From Sclerotinia nivalis (Eukaryota; Ascomycota; Leotiomycetes; Helotiales; Sclerotiniaceae), in NCBI GenBank assembly GCA_029531795.1, contig JAPEIS010000001.1:558001-622000 (forward strand): a stretch of 64,000 bases of DNA. The letters run 5' to 3'. The notes below the pieces were generated by a model. That model made no database searches. It saw nothing but the letters and a program-made list of their open reading frames with translations, and was not told the origin of the DNA. How positions within the stretch are numbered: position 1 is the stretch's first letter; every line of letters starts with the position of its first letter. The translations under genes were made by a program, and so were the position numbers. Below are positions 10,937 through 23,414 of this stretch, one piece after another.

Positions 10937-11627
10937 TCATTGATGGTGGAGAGAAATTAGGAGGCTCGAGTTTGAAAGGAGAAGAGGAGAAAAGGAGAGA
11001 CACTGCACAACGGTCAAAGGGGTTTATGGTATGAACTCAAGCATGTGGGTAAATTTTAATGGGGCGATGATGCATCATTGAAGAAATCATGATAGGGGCG
11101 TTCTCAGAGGCATTCTGTGGTATTATTTGGTACATGGCTGTGGTATATTTCGGCATTGTTTGGAATATTCAAAGTCTCAAGTAGGCGACGAGAAAGGCGA
11201 TTTTAAGAATATTACGGATACCCAATAGCATAACACTTACATTAGCTGGCTTTCAGCATTTTGCAGTGATATTGGTACTCGGTGCGTTATTGGATATACT
11301 TCATGCATAAAATGCCAGGAATAGCAAGTGCTACCGGGATATGTGGCAATCGATCGCTAATGTGGGATATACCCCGCGTCTGACCCCCACGTTTAACTGT
11401 CTTTCTAGAAGTCGAGATATCGATCATTGGGGGAGATATACACACATCGATAGTTACATGTGTCCTAACCATCTCATATCTGACTTGTCGCACGATACTT
11501 CAATATACAATAGCTACACATTCATATTCATCCACCTTATTTGGGCATGACCACATGATTTTCAACCTAAATCATCTAAACCAACAAACACAACTTATAA
11601 CTTCCATCTTCTCATGTCACCCCAAAA
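10937..11627. other. Intergenic region, nothing recognised
   Basis: About 690 bp of mixed composition between two plus-strand genes. It contains an imperfect palindromic run around 11395-11475 (gtcgagatatcgatc and cacatcgat) but no clear gene or named site. Confidence 0.4.
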
Positions 11628-12687
11628 ATGGCATCAATAAAAATTGACGTCACATCTCCCGAACCATACATCACTCCCGCCGAAATCTATAGTGGGTTCA
11701 ATTTCAACGTGAATGGCAACCCCAGTCCAGGTTCTCTACCATTCACTCCACCCATAACTCTCCGTATAGCAACTGGAGGTGCCGGTCAATCAGGACTTAT
11801 TCGCGCGCTCGCCAACGCATTTATAGAGTTTGAGATGAGAACGAACAGTTGCCCACGATTTAGTATAGCATGGTTATTATCAGATACATCGGCCAGCTTT
11901 AACTATTTGGGAAGCAGGGCGGCAGACTGTAGTATTACTTATCATAAAGTTGCCGAGGAGATGGCGATGAAGCAAGGAATTGCGGAGAGGAGAGAGTATG
12001 CTTGGAGAGATCATTGGTTACTTGTTGGTAGGTCATATGAAGATAATGACATGCAACTTTATTTTTGTATCTGTCTTCCCATCTGATAGTTTTCAGGGCC
12101 TAAAGGGAATCCTGCCGGTCTTCCTCTTGATGGTACGCATAACTCGACAATCTATGAACTATTCTCCCAGTTATTCATGGCTTGTGTTGAGAATCCAAAT
12201 ATTAGATTCTTATCCCGATACGATAAATCAGCCAATAATATCAAAGAATCTGCTATTTGGACGGCTATTGGTCAAACTCCATGGGCACATCCTTATTCAA
12301 GTTGGTATCATCGATACGTAGAATTCCCGTTTGCTGCTTTGAGGGCTGCATGTGCTTTAGGCGAGTATACACTCACGGATAAGGGAACATGGTTGAGTAT
12401 TGAAGAAGATATTAGAGAGAAAATGAGTGTTTTTGTATGTTGCTATCTTCAATAATTTTCAATATGTGAAATGTGTTGAGCTAAGTGGTGCATAGAAAGC
12501 AATTACAGACGCTCTAGACGATCCTTTATTGAATCCTGCACATATTTTAGTTGGGACGAAGGGGAGGAATATATCCATGGCTCACAAATTTGCGGATTGG
12601 ATGATAGCAAGAGATGGGGGGCAAAAGATTGTGGAAGAATTTGAGGTCAATGGTGCTATATTGTACAGTGTTGCTCCGGGTGCTTAG
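11628..12687 (+). CDS. Periplasmic-binding-protein-like protein, tungstate/molybdate type (TupA/WtpA-like)
   Basis: join(11628..12027,12097..12434,12496..12687), 309 residues, introns of 69 and 61 nt with all phases closing. The sequence resembles the PBP-like domain of bacterial tungstate ABC-transporter binding proteins: LRIATGGAGQSGLIRALANAF at the first ligand loop, ADCSITYHKVAEEMA, GPKGNPAG at the hinge, and DKSANNIKESAIW with ADWMIARDGGQKIVEEF near the end. Unlike bacterial relatives it shows no clear signal peptide or lipobox, so a cytosolic anion-binding or sensing role is possible. Similar genes occur scattered in ascomycetes and are usually thought of as bacterial acquisitions. No ABC permease is nearby. 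Ligand and role are unproven. Confidence 0.75.
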
Positions 12688-13340
12688 GAAAATACATGAA
12701 TGTCATCGTCGTCTTATTGTTGCAATAATCATCAGTTTTACAGGATATCCTGGGGTAGCTTTTCCCGTGTTTTGAACAAAATTTTGTATACATTGTTTTA
12801 GCGTATTTTCAACTATTTAAATAAAGATTTCATTAAAAATTTATAATATCACCATCGATTTGGAGCAATAGTACTTTCAAGGGAAGGACAATATAATAAA
12901 TTTTGAAAAAAAAAACCCCGTTTTGCACTCTCTTCAGTCACAAAATACTGAGGATTTGATTTGAAGCTGTCACTGATGCACAACATCGGGAGTAGAATCA
13001 TTGTGAAAACGAGACGTCGCACAAATTTTGAACTATTCAAACTACTCGAAACATTTAAACCGTCAAAGGCTTCTTTTCTTGAAGGATGAGAAAGCAGACA
13101 GAGCGCGAGTTTGAAAGCGATTCTTTGCCACTTTGCACAGCCTGATTCCTCCACAGATCTTCAATTCTGATACAACCTTAGACCATGGAGTTTTCATATC
13201 AAAATGCAGAGATGCGTCCAAAGGTCAAACTACTATCCACTTGGGCAACTGTGCATAATAAAAGAGGAAATGCACAAGTCCAGCACTTCCAGATGTCAAG
13301 ATTATCCTCAAACGACTAATACTTCCGAGGCGATCGTCTG
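12688..13340. other. Intergenic region, nothing recognised
   Basis: 3' flank of the binding-protein-like gene and upstream flank of the F-box relic. A minus-strand frame of 101 codons (12849-13154) has no recognisable family and is left out. Confidence 0.4.
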
Positions 13341-13344
13341 CTGG

Positions 13345-14175
13345 CACCTTCGATGCATTTCCCTCTTGAGTTAAAACACAAAATGTGCCAGCATCTCGAT
13401 TTCAGAAGCTTAGCAGTTCCGTCGGACTAGTTACAAAGGGAAAAAAATCATCGGCTCCCTACCTTTCTTCACACAAATCACATCATATGCTCCAGGCTTT
13501 TAAAAGCTATCTCTGAACTGGGCTTAATTCATATCAACTCGCTGGCAAACGTAGCCCAGGCATTAAACTCAACTTCGTGCGAAGTCTGTGGAACCTAGGG
13601 ATCTTATTTCTTTCCCCTGACTGGAAGGCGATGTTACTTTGTCTGTCTGTCGACGTCAGCCAAGCCGGGATTTTCTCTCAGTCAAAAGCTAGGCGATAAA
13701 GTGGCTCGGCTCATCTTGTATGAAAGGTTTGCCATCATTTTCCGCAGAGAGGTACAGTCTCAAAAAGGAGGTACGCATCATACAGAATTAGTCCGATGCT
13801 TAAGCATCCAGCAGGTCAGGGAGATGTGTCGCAGGAAATATGGAAGAAGCCAATACTACTGGGCTCCCACAGCTCAATTATTGAAATACCCCGAACTCCG
13901 ATTTTAGGAAATCCGGTCAAAATTGCAATGTCACTTATGCAGCAACCGTTACGATCCCATATGTGCAATATAAATCCGGATATCCCGAACCGGCTGGCGA
14001 CTTTAGCGGACGCTATTGTGCCGGACGCGTTGAATATTGGAATTTGAACGATGGCTACATCCTCAAATTCAGTCTCAGTCACCTACACGTGGAAAGTCCA
14101 AGAAGTACAGAGGATCCAAAGAGCAAAATTCTCAATGAAACGATGAGGGATTCCGGTTTACATGGTGGATGAACT
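13345..14175 (+). pseudogene. Decayed F-box protein gene
   Basis: The start reads HFPLELKHKMCQHLDFRSLA, an F-box-like motif, soon cut by stops. Further on, CEVCGT-stop-GSYFFPL and CYFVCL match the Cys-rich block that follows the F-box in a common family of fungal F-box proteins. An open stretch follows (13701-13907, KVARLILYERF to LKYPELRF). After a frame change comes CNVTYAATVTIPYVQYKSGY with FSGRYCAGRVEYWNL, which fits the C-terminal Cys block of the same family. At least three stops and one frameshift mean it is broken. F-box proteins of this kind would act as substrate adaptors of SCF ubiquitin ligases. Confidence 0.55.
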
Positions 14176-15690
14176 TTGTGAACTTTTGAAGACTTTCATC
14201 AACGCCGCAAGATATCTAAGGCATTCCGGTCAACTCTTTTCTCTTCTCCCATCTGGGCCACCTAAAATGGGGAGGGGTTTGTAATAATTCTCAAGTCTGG
14301 ATTGCAGTCCGACAATTAGATAACGAAGAATGACGATAGCATGCTGTTATATTGTTCCGGGATAAGACAATGAGTGTGTATAGGTATTTCGCATCTAATG
14401 CGCAGCTGCAATATAGTTGAGGGGCTAGCTATAGCAATTCACTGTTGCTAAGAGCCGAATACGGTTAACTACGATTTCATGCTACATATTGAGTATTTCT
14501 AGGACAGAAAAAGCAAAATGGACAAAATATTAATGCGTACTACACCAGATCACCACCCCTTTCCTAACCAATTTCTAGTAAATCAGGGTCCTAGACCTCA
14601 GCTTTTTGCTAACCGCCGTCAACCTCGTTTCTCTTTCACTCAGTCCAGACAGTCACCTAACGCACCCTCTTCACCATCGACTCTACGCCACTTGATTACC
14701 AATGGCCATGGGCCTTTTTCATTTCCAAATCCCAAAATGACTCAAACATTTGGAAGTAATGTTGAAGATGTCTAATTAGCCGGGAGATTGCTTCTTCTAA
14801 CACACCATTCTAACTATTTGATCCAAAAAAACTGCTTTATGTAATGCATACCAATGATGTAGCCTGCATCGTGCTAACCAATGTAGCATTGTCCCATTCG
14901 CATTGCGAAATTTCACTCCATCTTTCATATCATAATTCGTCGGCGCCGCCCCAAAATAGTCATCATATGTGTCTGGACTCTAGACTATGGAAAACGACGT
15001 TGCCATCTTGTCTATACCGATGATTTCGACAGATACAACGGCTACTGTTATGATTCTGCCTGGTCTGAATTTGAGTAGTACATCAGCTCTAGCCTTCTAA
15101 ATCGTAGATCTTTCCGGGAAGCCAATCTCACTTGGTAGTTTCTCCGGAGTTTGGCGCTCGAATAGGAATCAGCCTTTCATACTCCACACACAATATGTAT
15201 CTGATTCGATTCTAGCTGGAAATTCGGCAGCTCTGCAAGGGCACATGAGTAATTCCAAATGATAAAAATATAATCTAGAAGAGCGGCTGGGTCAAGGCCA
15301 GCTACATTCTAGCTAGTAGGATGAGATTATTGACTCCTCTCGAGAAGGCTGCAATATCTGCTTCAGTTAATTCGGCAGCTATTCGGAGCACAAATCCATC
15401 GAAATTCCATCTGAAGGAGAGTTCTTATCTATGTTCGACGTCCAAACCATCACTACACTACCCATGATGACTTCTGTGCTAACTAGATTCTTCGGCTCAT
15501 CCTCGCGAATCGTCAGAACAGGGACAATAAATTCACAGTAATGTCTTTCCCCAGGGGGTTTGTTTGCACTTGCAACTGCATCCTCGCATCTTTACATCTT
15601 TATCTATTCATATCATTACTATCCAGTGCTCAACCCTATACCAAGGAACCGCGAAATACGAGGCTGCAATCAATCTATGGACTGTATATA
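14176..15690. other. Gene-poor region; one small unrecognised frame
   Basis: It holds an 85-codon frame (14518-14775, MDKILMRTTPDHHPF) rich in Pro, Arg, Ser and Gln without a signal peptide or known domain, and short fragments with no family resemblance. I see no supported gene. The block may be degenerate sequence continuing from the F-box relic. Confidence 0.35.
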
Positions 15691-16348
15691 AGTCTAGTAC
15701 CCTACTTTCGGGCCACCCCTCTTTCGGGCCACCCATTTACACCAAAAATCACGATTTTGACCTATTAATAACTCTACCAATAATTAATATAATTAATTGA
15801 AATTTTAATTATAGATTCTTTATATAATTATATATAGAATCAGAAATTTAGAAATATATTATACAATTTGAATCGTTGAAAATAAAATGTTGAAATTTCG
15901 ATTTTCGATTTGTATATAAATCCTATACAAATTTCATTTTTTTTGAAATTTTGAATAACTTTTCAATAAAAATAATTAAAAATAAATCATAAAATTTAAA
16001 TGATTCTTTGATCTTTAAAGTTTTCAAAAATATATTATTTAATAGTATTATAATTTGTAATTATTGATTTATTTAGATTTATAAAATTCGTTAACAAATT
16101 GATTAAAAAGTTGTCACAAAATCACATACAAATTAAAACTTCGAAATTTTAAATATTAATAACTTTTTATAAAAAATCACGAAAATTCTAATATTTTCAA
16201 TATTAATCAATAACTATATAAAGAACTTACAATTTAAATCTCAATTGATTATATTAATTTTTCGTGGAGTTATAAATTCGAAAAATCGTTAATTTTGGTG
16301 GTAACGGTGGCCCAAAAGAGGGGGTGGCCCGAAAGTAGGGTACTAGAC
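15691..16348. mobile_element. 658-bp MITE, pogo/Fot1-like, with TA target duplication
   Basis: The ends are inverted repeats starting AGTCTAGTACCCTACTTTCG at 15691 and its reverse complement ending at 16348. Similarity continues inward for roughly 100 bp (including a second gggccaccc and the ttaatataattaattgaaattt block). TA flanks both sides (15689-15690 and 16349-16350). The interior is about 85 percent AT and codes for nothing. The AGT start, TA duplication and doubled gggccacc motif near the end fit non-autonomous relatives of pogo/Fot1 (Tc1/mariner) elements. It ends about 120 bp past the PEX1 stop codon. Confidence 0.85.
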
Positions 16349-16470
16349 TTATAGCAAACTTGTAAAATTAAATATATTAATCTCCTCAACAGTACTAAAT
16401 TACTACGGAGAATAGACATATAAGAATATTATTCCTCCTCATTCCTACTTCCACCTCTACCATACCCTCC

Positions 16471-19400
16471 CTACATTAAACTCGACCTCCCACCAACTTC
16501 CGTTCCTCCCTGTCCATTCGGCATATCTCCACTCCTTCCCACCAGAAACTCCCTATAGATTCCCTGCAATCGCCTTCTCTCATCTGCACTAATACTTGGT
16601 CTTGTACCTTCCAAGCTCTTCACTAGATGCTTCCAAAGAATAGTGACTTCTTGTTGACTCTTCACTTCTTTCTGTTCTCCTTTATCCTCACTTGAATCAA
16701 TACCCTTTGCTCTTAATTTCTCCCTCTTCTTTGCCTTTTTGATCTCTTCCAACTTGGCGGTGATGGCAGCTTTCTCGGCAAGCTGTTTAGAGCGGTTATT
16801 ACCAGCCTTTGCGCGTGCCTCGGCTTCCACTCGATCTTCATCTTCACCGTAGCGAAACTGTACAAAACTCCGAGGTCCACTAGATGCCCCATTCGTTTTA
16901 GCACCGTTGCGTTTCCCACCAACTTCTATTTGTTCGTGATCACCAAGTAAGTCGTGGATTGCTTCAAGTTGCGCGTTGGATATCAAAGCCTGGAGATCTG
17001 CGCCAGAATAGCCCTCAGTCCTACGAGCGATCTCGAAGAGACCTCCTTCGGGACTGTCTCGAACTTCTTCAGATAATTTCAGTTTCTTGCCTAGTGCTTT
17101 GAGAATATCAAAACGATCATCAACATTCGGAAGGTCGCATATAAGGGACTTGTCCAAACGACCTGGACGAAGCAATGCTGGGTCAATTAAATCTGGTCTT
17201 GAAGTAGCTGCAAGAACATACACTCCAGATAAACCTTCAGCGCCATCCATTTGTGTTAACAATTGATTGACAACTCGATCGGTAACACCAGTGGAGTCAT
17301 GACCACGCTTGGGAGCTATGGAATCGAACTCATCAAAGAATAGTACACAAGGTCTAGCAGCTTCGGCTCGCTCGAAGAGATCACGAACAGACTTTTCAGA
17401 GGCACCAATGTATTTATTGAGGATTTCAGGTCCTTTGACACTAATGAAGTTCAGACCGCACTCTCCTGCAACTGCACTTGCAAGGAGAGTTTTACCACAA
17501 CCTGGGAACCCATACAAGAGGAGTCCAGATCGTAATCGTAGTGGACATTGTGCAAAAATTGGCGCATAAGTAGTAGGGTATTGTAATGTCTCAAGTAAAA
17601 TCCTTCGGGTCTCTTGCAATCCTCCAATCGAGTCAAAGGTTGTAGTGGAAGTTTGTAGGGTGACATTTCGAAGGGACGCCGGTGTAAATCCTTTTAGAGC
17701 ACTGTCAAAGTCTTCTCTACTGAGTCGAATAGAACCACTGTCAGCGTTTTTCAGCGAGCTCGAGACTGTCCGAATCATTGCTTCACTTCTAGCTCGTGCG
17801 ACCAGAAGGACAAGGTCTCCAGGCATGTAACCATCGGTTTCGCCAGCTAGATCTAAGAAATCGAGATCTTGATCAATGATATAACCATCGCCTTCCAATT
17901 TGCTTGAACCTTCCATAGTTGGACCGTCCATCCAATCACTTTCACTATCTCTTTGACTATTATTTGCTGTGCTTGGGCGGCTGCTAGATACCACTGGTTT
18001 CTTGATAATCTCCGAGATGGCATTTTGCATCGCAACCTTTTCCATAACTCTCCTCCGCCCTTCTTTGTTCGGAGCTTTTAATGCGACAATTTCTCGCACA
18101 ACATGACAACCGATAATAACATTGTGGACTGACTCTTTTGCTTGAGCGGTTGCAAGTAGAACAACGCCACTATCCCACTTCAAGTATTCTCTGGCAATTG
18201 AAACCAGCCCCTCACTAATTAGCCGACTTCGAACATTGTCATTGCCTACTTCAAGCTCTGTCTCCGCGGGACACAACTTGTCAAGATCATCCAATATCAC
18301 GATGGACTTTCCACCAATCCTTGCACCCCACGAGGCACCCATAAAAATTCGATTAAATGTTTCACGTATGGTTGAGACACGTGCCTCATCCGTAACAAGT
18401 TTCCGACATGAAAAATACGTGGTATGAAACATGCGATCTTGCCGTAACCGATGTGCTAGGAGACGCGCCACTGATGTCTTGCCGGCTCCCAATGCACCAG
18501 TGAGTAGTACCGAAGACATGTGTGAAAGATGTGATTGTAGTTGTTCTATGAGATTATCGATGCCTACAAGAACAGGAGCTTCTGCATCAATACCGTCAAT
18601 TGCATTTGTTGCAAGGGCTAAGGGTCTTGGGATAGCGGCTTGAACCTCAAGATTGAATTTTCGTTCAGAACCAAGGAACCAATTGCAAGGTTGCTTTCCA
18701 GACTCCGGTTGTGCTTGTTCTAGACGAAGCATTCCACCTTCCCAGCTTGACGGGCACTCAGAACCTAATGGCTTGCCGAGTACCAAGCCGTCAGTCAATG
18801 GCCCCTCAAGAATGCTATCGTTAGAGCCATTTTTGCTGTACATTTTCATGATTGCTTTCGCAGCTTCTTCACGTTCGGCTTTCGATTCACCGCCAAATTT
18901 AAGACCTTCGCTCGCCTTTCCCGAAGTAGATGTATAGGGAAATATCTTGATGTATGGGATACCAGATTTAGAAGATGGTTGAGAAGTTGGTTTCGAAGCT
19001 TGGGGTGGAGCGGGTTCAAGTCTTACCACACCCCCGACCATGTTTTCACACGCCATTGCGGCACAGAGTGAACTCGAAAGAGCCACATGATTACCATCCG
19101 GTGGATCATCCCATGCCATTAACCTAGCTACCACCTTCGATACAGGCTTCCCAGCTACACCGGTATTTTCGTTTTCTTGTTGTTGTCGTTGTGGGTCAAC
19201 CGGTTCTTGTAAAGTGGCAGGCTTGATAACAGTGACGCAGACCCAAGTAATCCCCTTTAAGGACTTGGAAAGAAGTACATCTCCATCAACCCAGATTTTC
19301 AATCTTCCATCGTCCAAATCTTTCTCTTCCTCGAACCACTCCCCACAGAGTGCTCTATCGATTCCTCTGTAAAACATAGCCGGTCTCGATTCTTCACTTC

Positions 19401-20256
19401 GTCCACTCTTTCGACGTACTGTACTAGAAGCGCTCCGACCGCCAACACTCTTCCTTGAAGACACACTCCTATTTTCGCCGGAAGCTCGTGATGGCCTGGA
19501 CCTTGTTTTTGGAGCCACAATAACCTCAGCGTCGGGTGCTAATTTCGCGAAAGCAACGTTCGAAGGCGGAGAAGGAAGGAGGGAGGTGACTATAATATTC
19601 GCTGTGGAAGTTGGTGAAAGATGCAAAGTTAGAGGATGGGAAGATGGCTGGGGTCCATTGGGCGCGGTGAAGCTTGGATTGGGTAATGCGCGGATTTGAT
19701 TTATGAAATTGAGCTCGAGGAAGGTAGCATGCAATTCTATAATTTCCCAATCTTCTGGCGTCAAAGGTTCAATATTAATTGTATGGGCGACAGGGGGATC
19801 AACATGTATGCTGGCTGTAACTTTTTGTCCATCTGATATTCCCAATGTTCGCGCAAAGGTTGCATCTATCTCCACAACCTGAACTTCTTGCTCTCTGCCA
19901 GATCCTCTAGCGCCACTTATACCGTCTCTTCCTACGATAGGTGCAAGTTTGCGCTTGCTTTGCATACCCGTCCATCCCACGAAGATGGATCGTTGAATAG
20001 GAGCGCCAGTCGTTTGATTTGGGCCTTGCGGCGGTGGAAGTCGGTAGTTTAATTCTATAATCACATTTTGTGCAAGCTAGCAGATGTGAGCAATTATTAT
20101 TTATCGAGTAAATATTGGGTTGTAACGTACAGCATTGATGTTGACCAGTAATGAAGATAATGATGAAGGCAAGTTAACCAAGCAATTCTTTAGATGAATC
20201 AATGATATTTCTGCAGGTGTAGCTTGACTACCACGTCCTTTTAGATTTGAAGCCAT
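16471..20256 (-). CDS. PEX1: Peroxin-1, AAA ATPase of the peroxisomal export complex
   Basis: complement(join(16471..20076,20131..20256)), 1243 residues; one intron of 54 nt near the 5' end joins LLVNINA to LAQNVIIELNYR. Pex1 with Pex6 pulls ubiquitinated Pex5 out of the peroxisomal membrane. Parts seen: N-terminal Pex1 domain (about 1-190, GWTGM, VEIDATFARTLGI), degenerate D1 ATPase (Walker A GALGAGKTS near 568, Walker B SIVILDDLDK), and canonical D2 (Walker A GFPGCGKT near 899, Walker B VLFFDEFDS near 954, second region of homology with ATSRPDLIDPALLRPGRLD). A Lys/Glu-rich stretch near the C-terminus precedes a last helix. Length is normal. It is divergent from MCM7. Confidence 0.95.
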
Positions 20257-20747
20257 AATTAAAGGAATAATGTATGTAAATCCCTAAACCAAATGCGCGA
20301 TCAAAAGACAGGAGGCAGGAAGTTTCCTAATAGTTGGAATCCGGCAAGCAATTCAATTGACCGTCACAAGTTCAAGTTCACCTCGGCATTTGAAATTGGA
20401 CTAGATTACATGGGCCAGAGCTATAAGCCACAGTTCAGCAGCCACAAGGAGCCACATATAAAGCCACAGACACGAAAATTCGCGAGCTGTTGACAGGGGG
20501 ATCGAGCTTTATTACCAGCGCGTAAAGTTCAATTTAGAGATTTGATTTGAGGTCCATGTTTCGAGTTCCTCAATTCAACCTCATAAATCTTTGCGCCGCA
20601 AGCCCCTCCATAACAACTCCTCCATTACTGGCTTCCCATTTTGTCTCCTTTCCACGATCAGAGTTTCTTTCGGCTGAAGAAACAATTTGTGCAAAGATTT
20701 ACACAATCTTTCAAATTCTTTAGTAGTATTAAGAGGTTCTGCGCAAG
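20257..20747. promoter_or_regulatory. Divergent intergenic region PEX1/MCM7
   Basis: About 490 bp between the two start codons. It includes a cluster of gccaca phrases (20419-20469: aagccacag, agccacaag, agccacata, agccacaga) spaced irregularly. An ACGCGT MluI-type box was not found; gcgcgta near 20519 is the closest GC-rich block. Confidence 0.4.
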
Positions 20748-23414
20748 ATGGCGCTTCTTCAATACAAGGCTCCCGTCAACTATGAAGCTCATCAAGGTAG
20801 GAGCACATCCAAAATTAGGGTTTTGCATGATGCTAAACCAATTTCTAGAGGCTTTTGAGGACTTTTTATCCACTTTCAAAACTTCTCCGACTGCGAACAT
20901 TACCCATGCTTTGGGCGGCATGAACATTGATGAGGATGATTTCAGTGATGAATACGATATGATGGATGATGATGACGACCAAAACTTAAGGAGACAAAAT
21001 AGAGCTCAAGCAAAGGTGCCCAAACTCAAGTACCTAGACTTGCTGCAAAAGGTCGCAGATAGATACGAGGATGAAATCACAATTGAGCTTGACGATTTAG
21101 CCAAAGTACATTGACCGTTTCTCCACCTCCGTAATATACTAACAATTGTAGTATGATGATTTATTGGATGAAGCTGGAACTCCTCTGAACCTAGTCAACT
21201 CGATCGAAACTAATGCGAAGCATTATTTGGATATCTTGTCTAGGGCGGTCGATGCAGTGATGCCACAACCCACAAGAGAAATCAAGTAAGCTGAGATGTA
21301 AACCTGCAGTGGTTTATCTGCTAATCGAGTTTTAGTTACAAGGATGATGTACTTGATGTTCTCATGTCACAGCGAACAGCTCGAAACAATGCCTTACGCC
21401 GTGCTGCTGCCGAGCAAAGCGATATAACTGTTGAGCCCGAACTTTTTCCTGCCGAACTTACAAGAAGATATACCCTGAACTTCAAACCGTTGACCGTTTC
21501 TGGAGATAATTCAAAAAAAGCTTTGGCAGTGCGACAAGTCCGTGGTGAACATCTTGGTCATCTTATTACAGTTAGAGGTATTACTACAAGAGTTTCAGAT
21601 GTCAAACCGACTGTGGAAGTCAACGCATATACTTGTGATAGATGCGGTTGTGAGATATTTCAGCCCGTTGGATCCAAGACCTTTGGACCATTAGTCGAAT
21701 GCCCTTCTCCCGATTGTACTACCAACCAAACTAAAGGACAACTCCATCACTCCACTCGAGCCTCAAAATTCCAGCCATTTCAAGAAATTAAAATTCAGGA
21801 AATGGCCGAACAAGTTCCAGTTGGTCATATTCCTCGAATGCTAACTGTTCTTTGCCATGGAGCCTTAGTACGACGTATAAATCCTGGAGACGTTGTTGAT
21901 ATTGCAGGAATTTTCTTACCTACTCCATATACTGGTTTCAAAGCAATTAGAGCTGGTCTTCTCACCGATACGTATCTTGAGGCACAACACGTCACTCAAC
22001 ACAAAAAGGCTTACGAAGATTTAACTATTGATAGCCGAGTATTCAAGCGAATTGAGCAATACAGAGCCTCTGGTCACGTTTACGAATACCTTGCAAAATC
22101 TATCGCGCCTGAAATTTACGGACACTTGGATGTGAAGAAGGCATTACTTTTGTTATTGGTCGGTGGTGTTACTAAAACTATGGGTGATGGAATGCGAATT
22201 AGAGGTGATATCAATATCTGTTTGATGGGTGACCCGGGAGTGGCCAAATCTCAACTACTCAAGTACATCACTAAAGTGGCACCAAGAGGAGTTTACACTA
22301 CCGGTCGAGGAAGCAGTGGTGTTGGCCTTACTGCTGCTGTCATGAAGGATCCAGTAACTGATGAAATGATTTTGGAAGGTGGTGCATTGGTACTTGCTGA
22401 TAATGGTATCTGCTGTATTGATGAATTTGACAAGATGGACGATACCGATCGAACAGCAATCCACGAAGTTATGGAACAACAAACAATTTCTATTTCCAAG
22501 GCTGGCATTTCCACGACCCTGAATGCTAGAACTTCCATTTTGGCAGCAGCTAATCCTTTATATGGCCGATACAACCCCAGGATATCTCCAGTCGAGAACA
22601 TCAACCTTCCAGCAGCTTTACTTTCTCGTTTTGATGTACTATTCCTCATACTTGATACTCCTACCAGAGATAATGATGCCCTCCTTGCTCGCCACGTCAC
22701 CTACGTTCACATGAACAACAAACATCCTGATACTGATGGTGTTGTTTTCTCACCGCAAGAAGTCCGCCAATACGTTGCTCAAGCTAGATCATATCGTCCA
22801 ACCGTCCCAACGAACGTCTCTGAGTATATGGTAAAAGCTTACGTCAGAATGCGCGACCAACAATCTCGTGACGAGAAGAACAAGAAACAATTTGCTCATA
22901 CATCTCCTCGTACCCTTCTTGGTGTCCTTCGTCTGTCACAAGCTCTTGCTCGATTACGTTTCAGTGAAGAGGTAGTTCAAGATGATGTTGATGAAGCGCT
23001 TAGACTTGTCGAGGCATCGAAAGAGAGTTTGTATGCTGATAAAGATGGATATAGAAAGGATTCAAGTCCAAGCAGTAGAATTTACAACATGGTTAGAGCT
23101 TTGGCTGAAGCTGGTCAATGCAGACCGGAAGAGGCGGACGATGAGGATGATGAAGAAACTTTGGGAATGGAGTTGAGTATGAAGAAGGTCAAGGAGAGAG
23201 TTATTGCCAAGGGATTCACGGAGGATCAATGGAGAAATGCTGTATTGGAATACACCGATCTTGATGTAAGTTTTGGCTTTCCATATATTCTTTTTGCTGA
23301 ACTCTTACTGACTATTATTAGATTTGGCAAACTGCTGGTAATGGAACGAGATTATTATTCGTCATGTCAGAGGCAGCACACATGGCGAGAGATGAAGAGT
23401 ATGAAATGGAGTAA
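20748..23414 (+). CDS. MCM7: DNA replication licensing factor Mcm7
   Basis: join(20748..20796,20849..21105,21152..21285,21336..23265,23322..23414), 820 residues. Mcm7 is a subunit of the Mcm2-7 replicative helicase. The N-terminus [22 protein letters not shown] is split by the first intron. A CxxC..CxxxxC zinc site (CDRCGC near 247, CPSPDC near 269), Walker A GDPGVAKS (near 445), Walker [11 protein letters not shown] and arginine finger LLSRFD are all present. The last exon, reached by a 56-nt intron at 23266-23321, gives a short tail [14 protein letters not shown] to EYEME; ignoring that intron would give a wrong 44-residue tail. Length is normal for fungi. Confidence 0.95.

Noticed and set aside
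12849..13154. 101-codon minus-strand frame
   Set aside because: No similarity, no good start context, no introns joining it to anything; chance frame.
14518..14775. 85-codon plus-strand frame rich in Pro, Arg and Ser
   Set aside because: Could be a small protein, but nothing besides length supports it, so it is only mentioned in the gap description.
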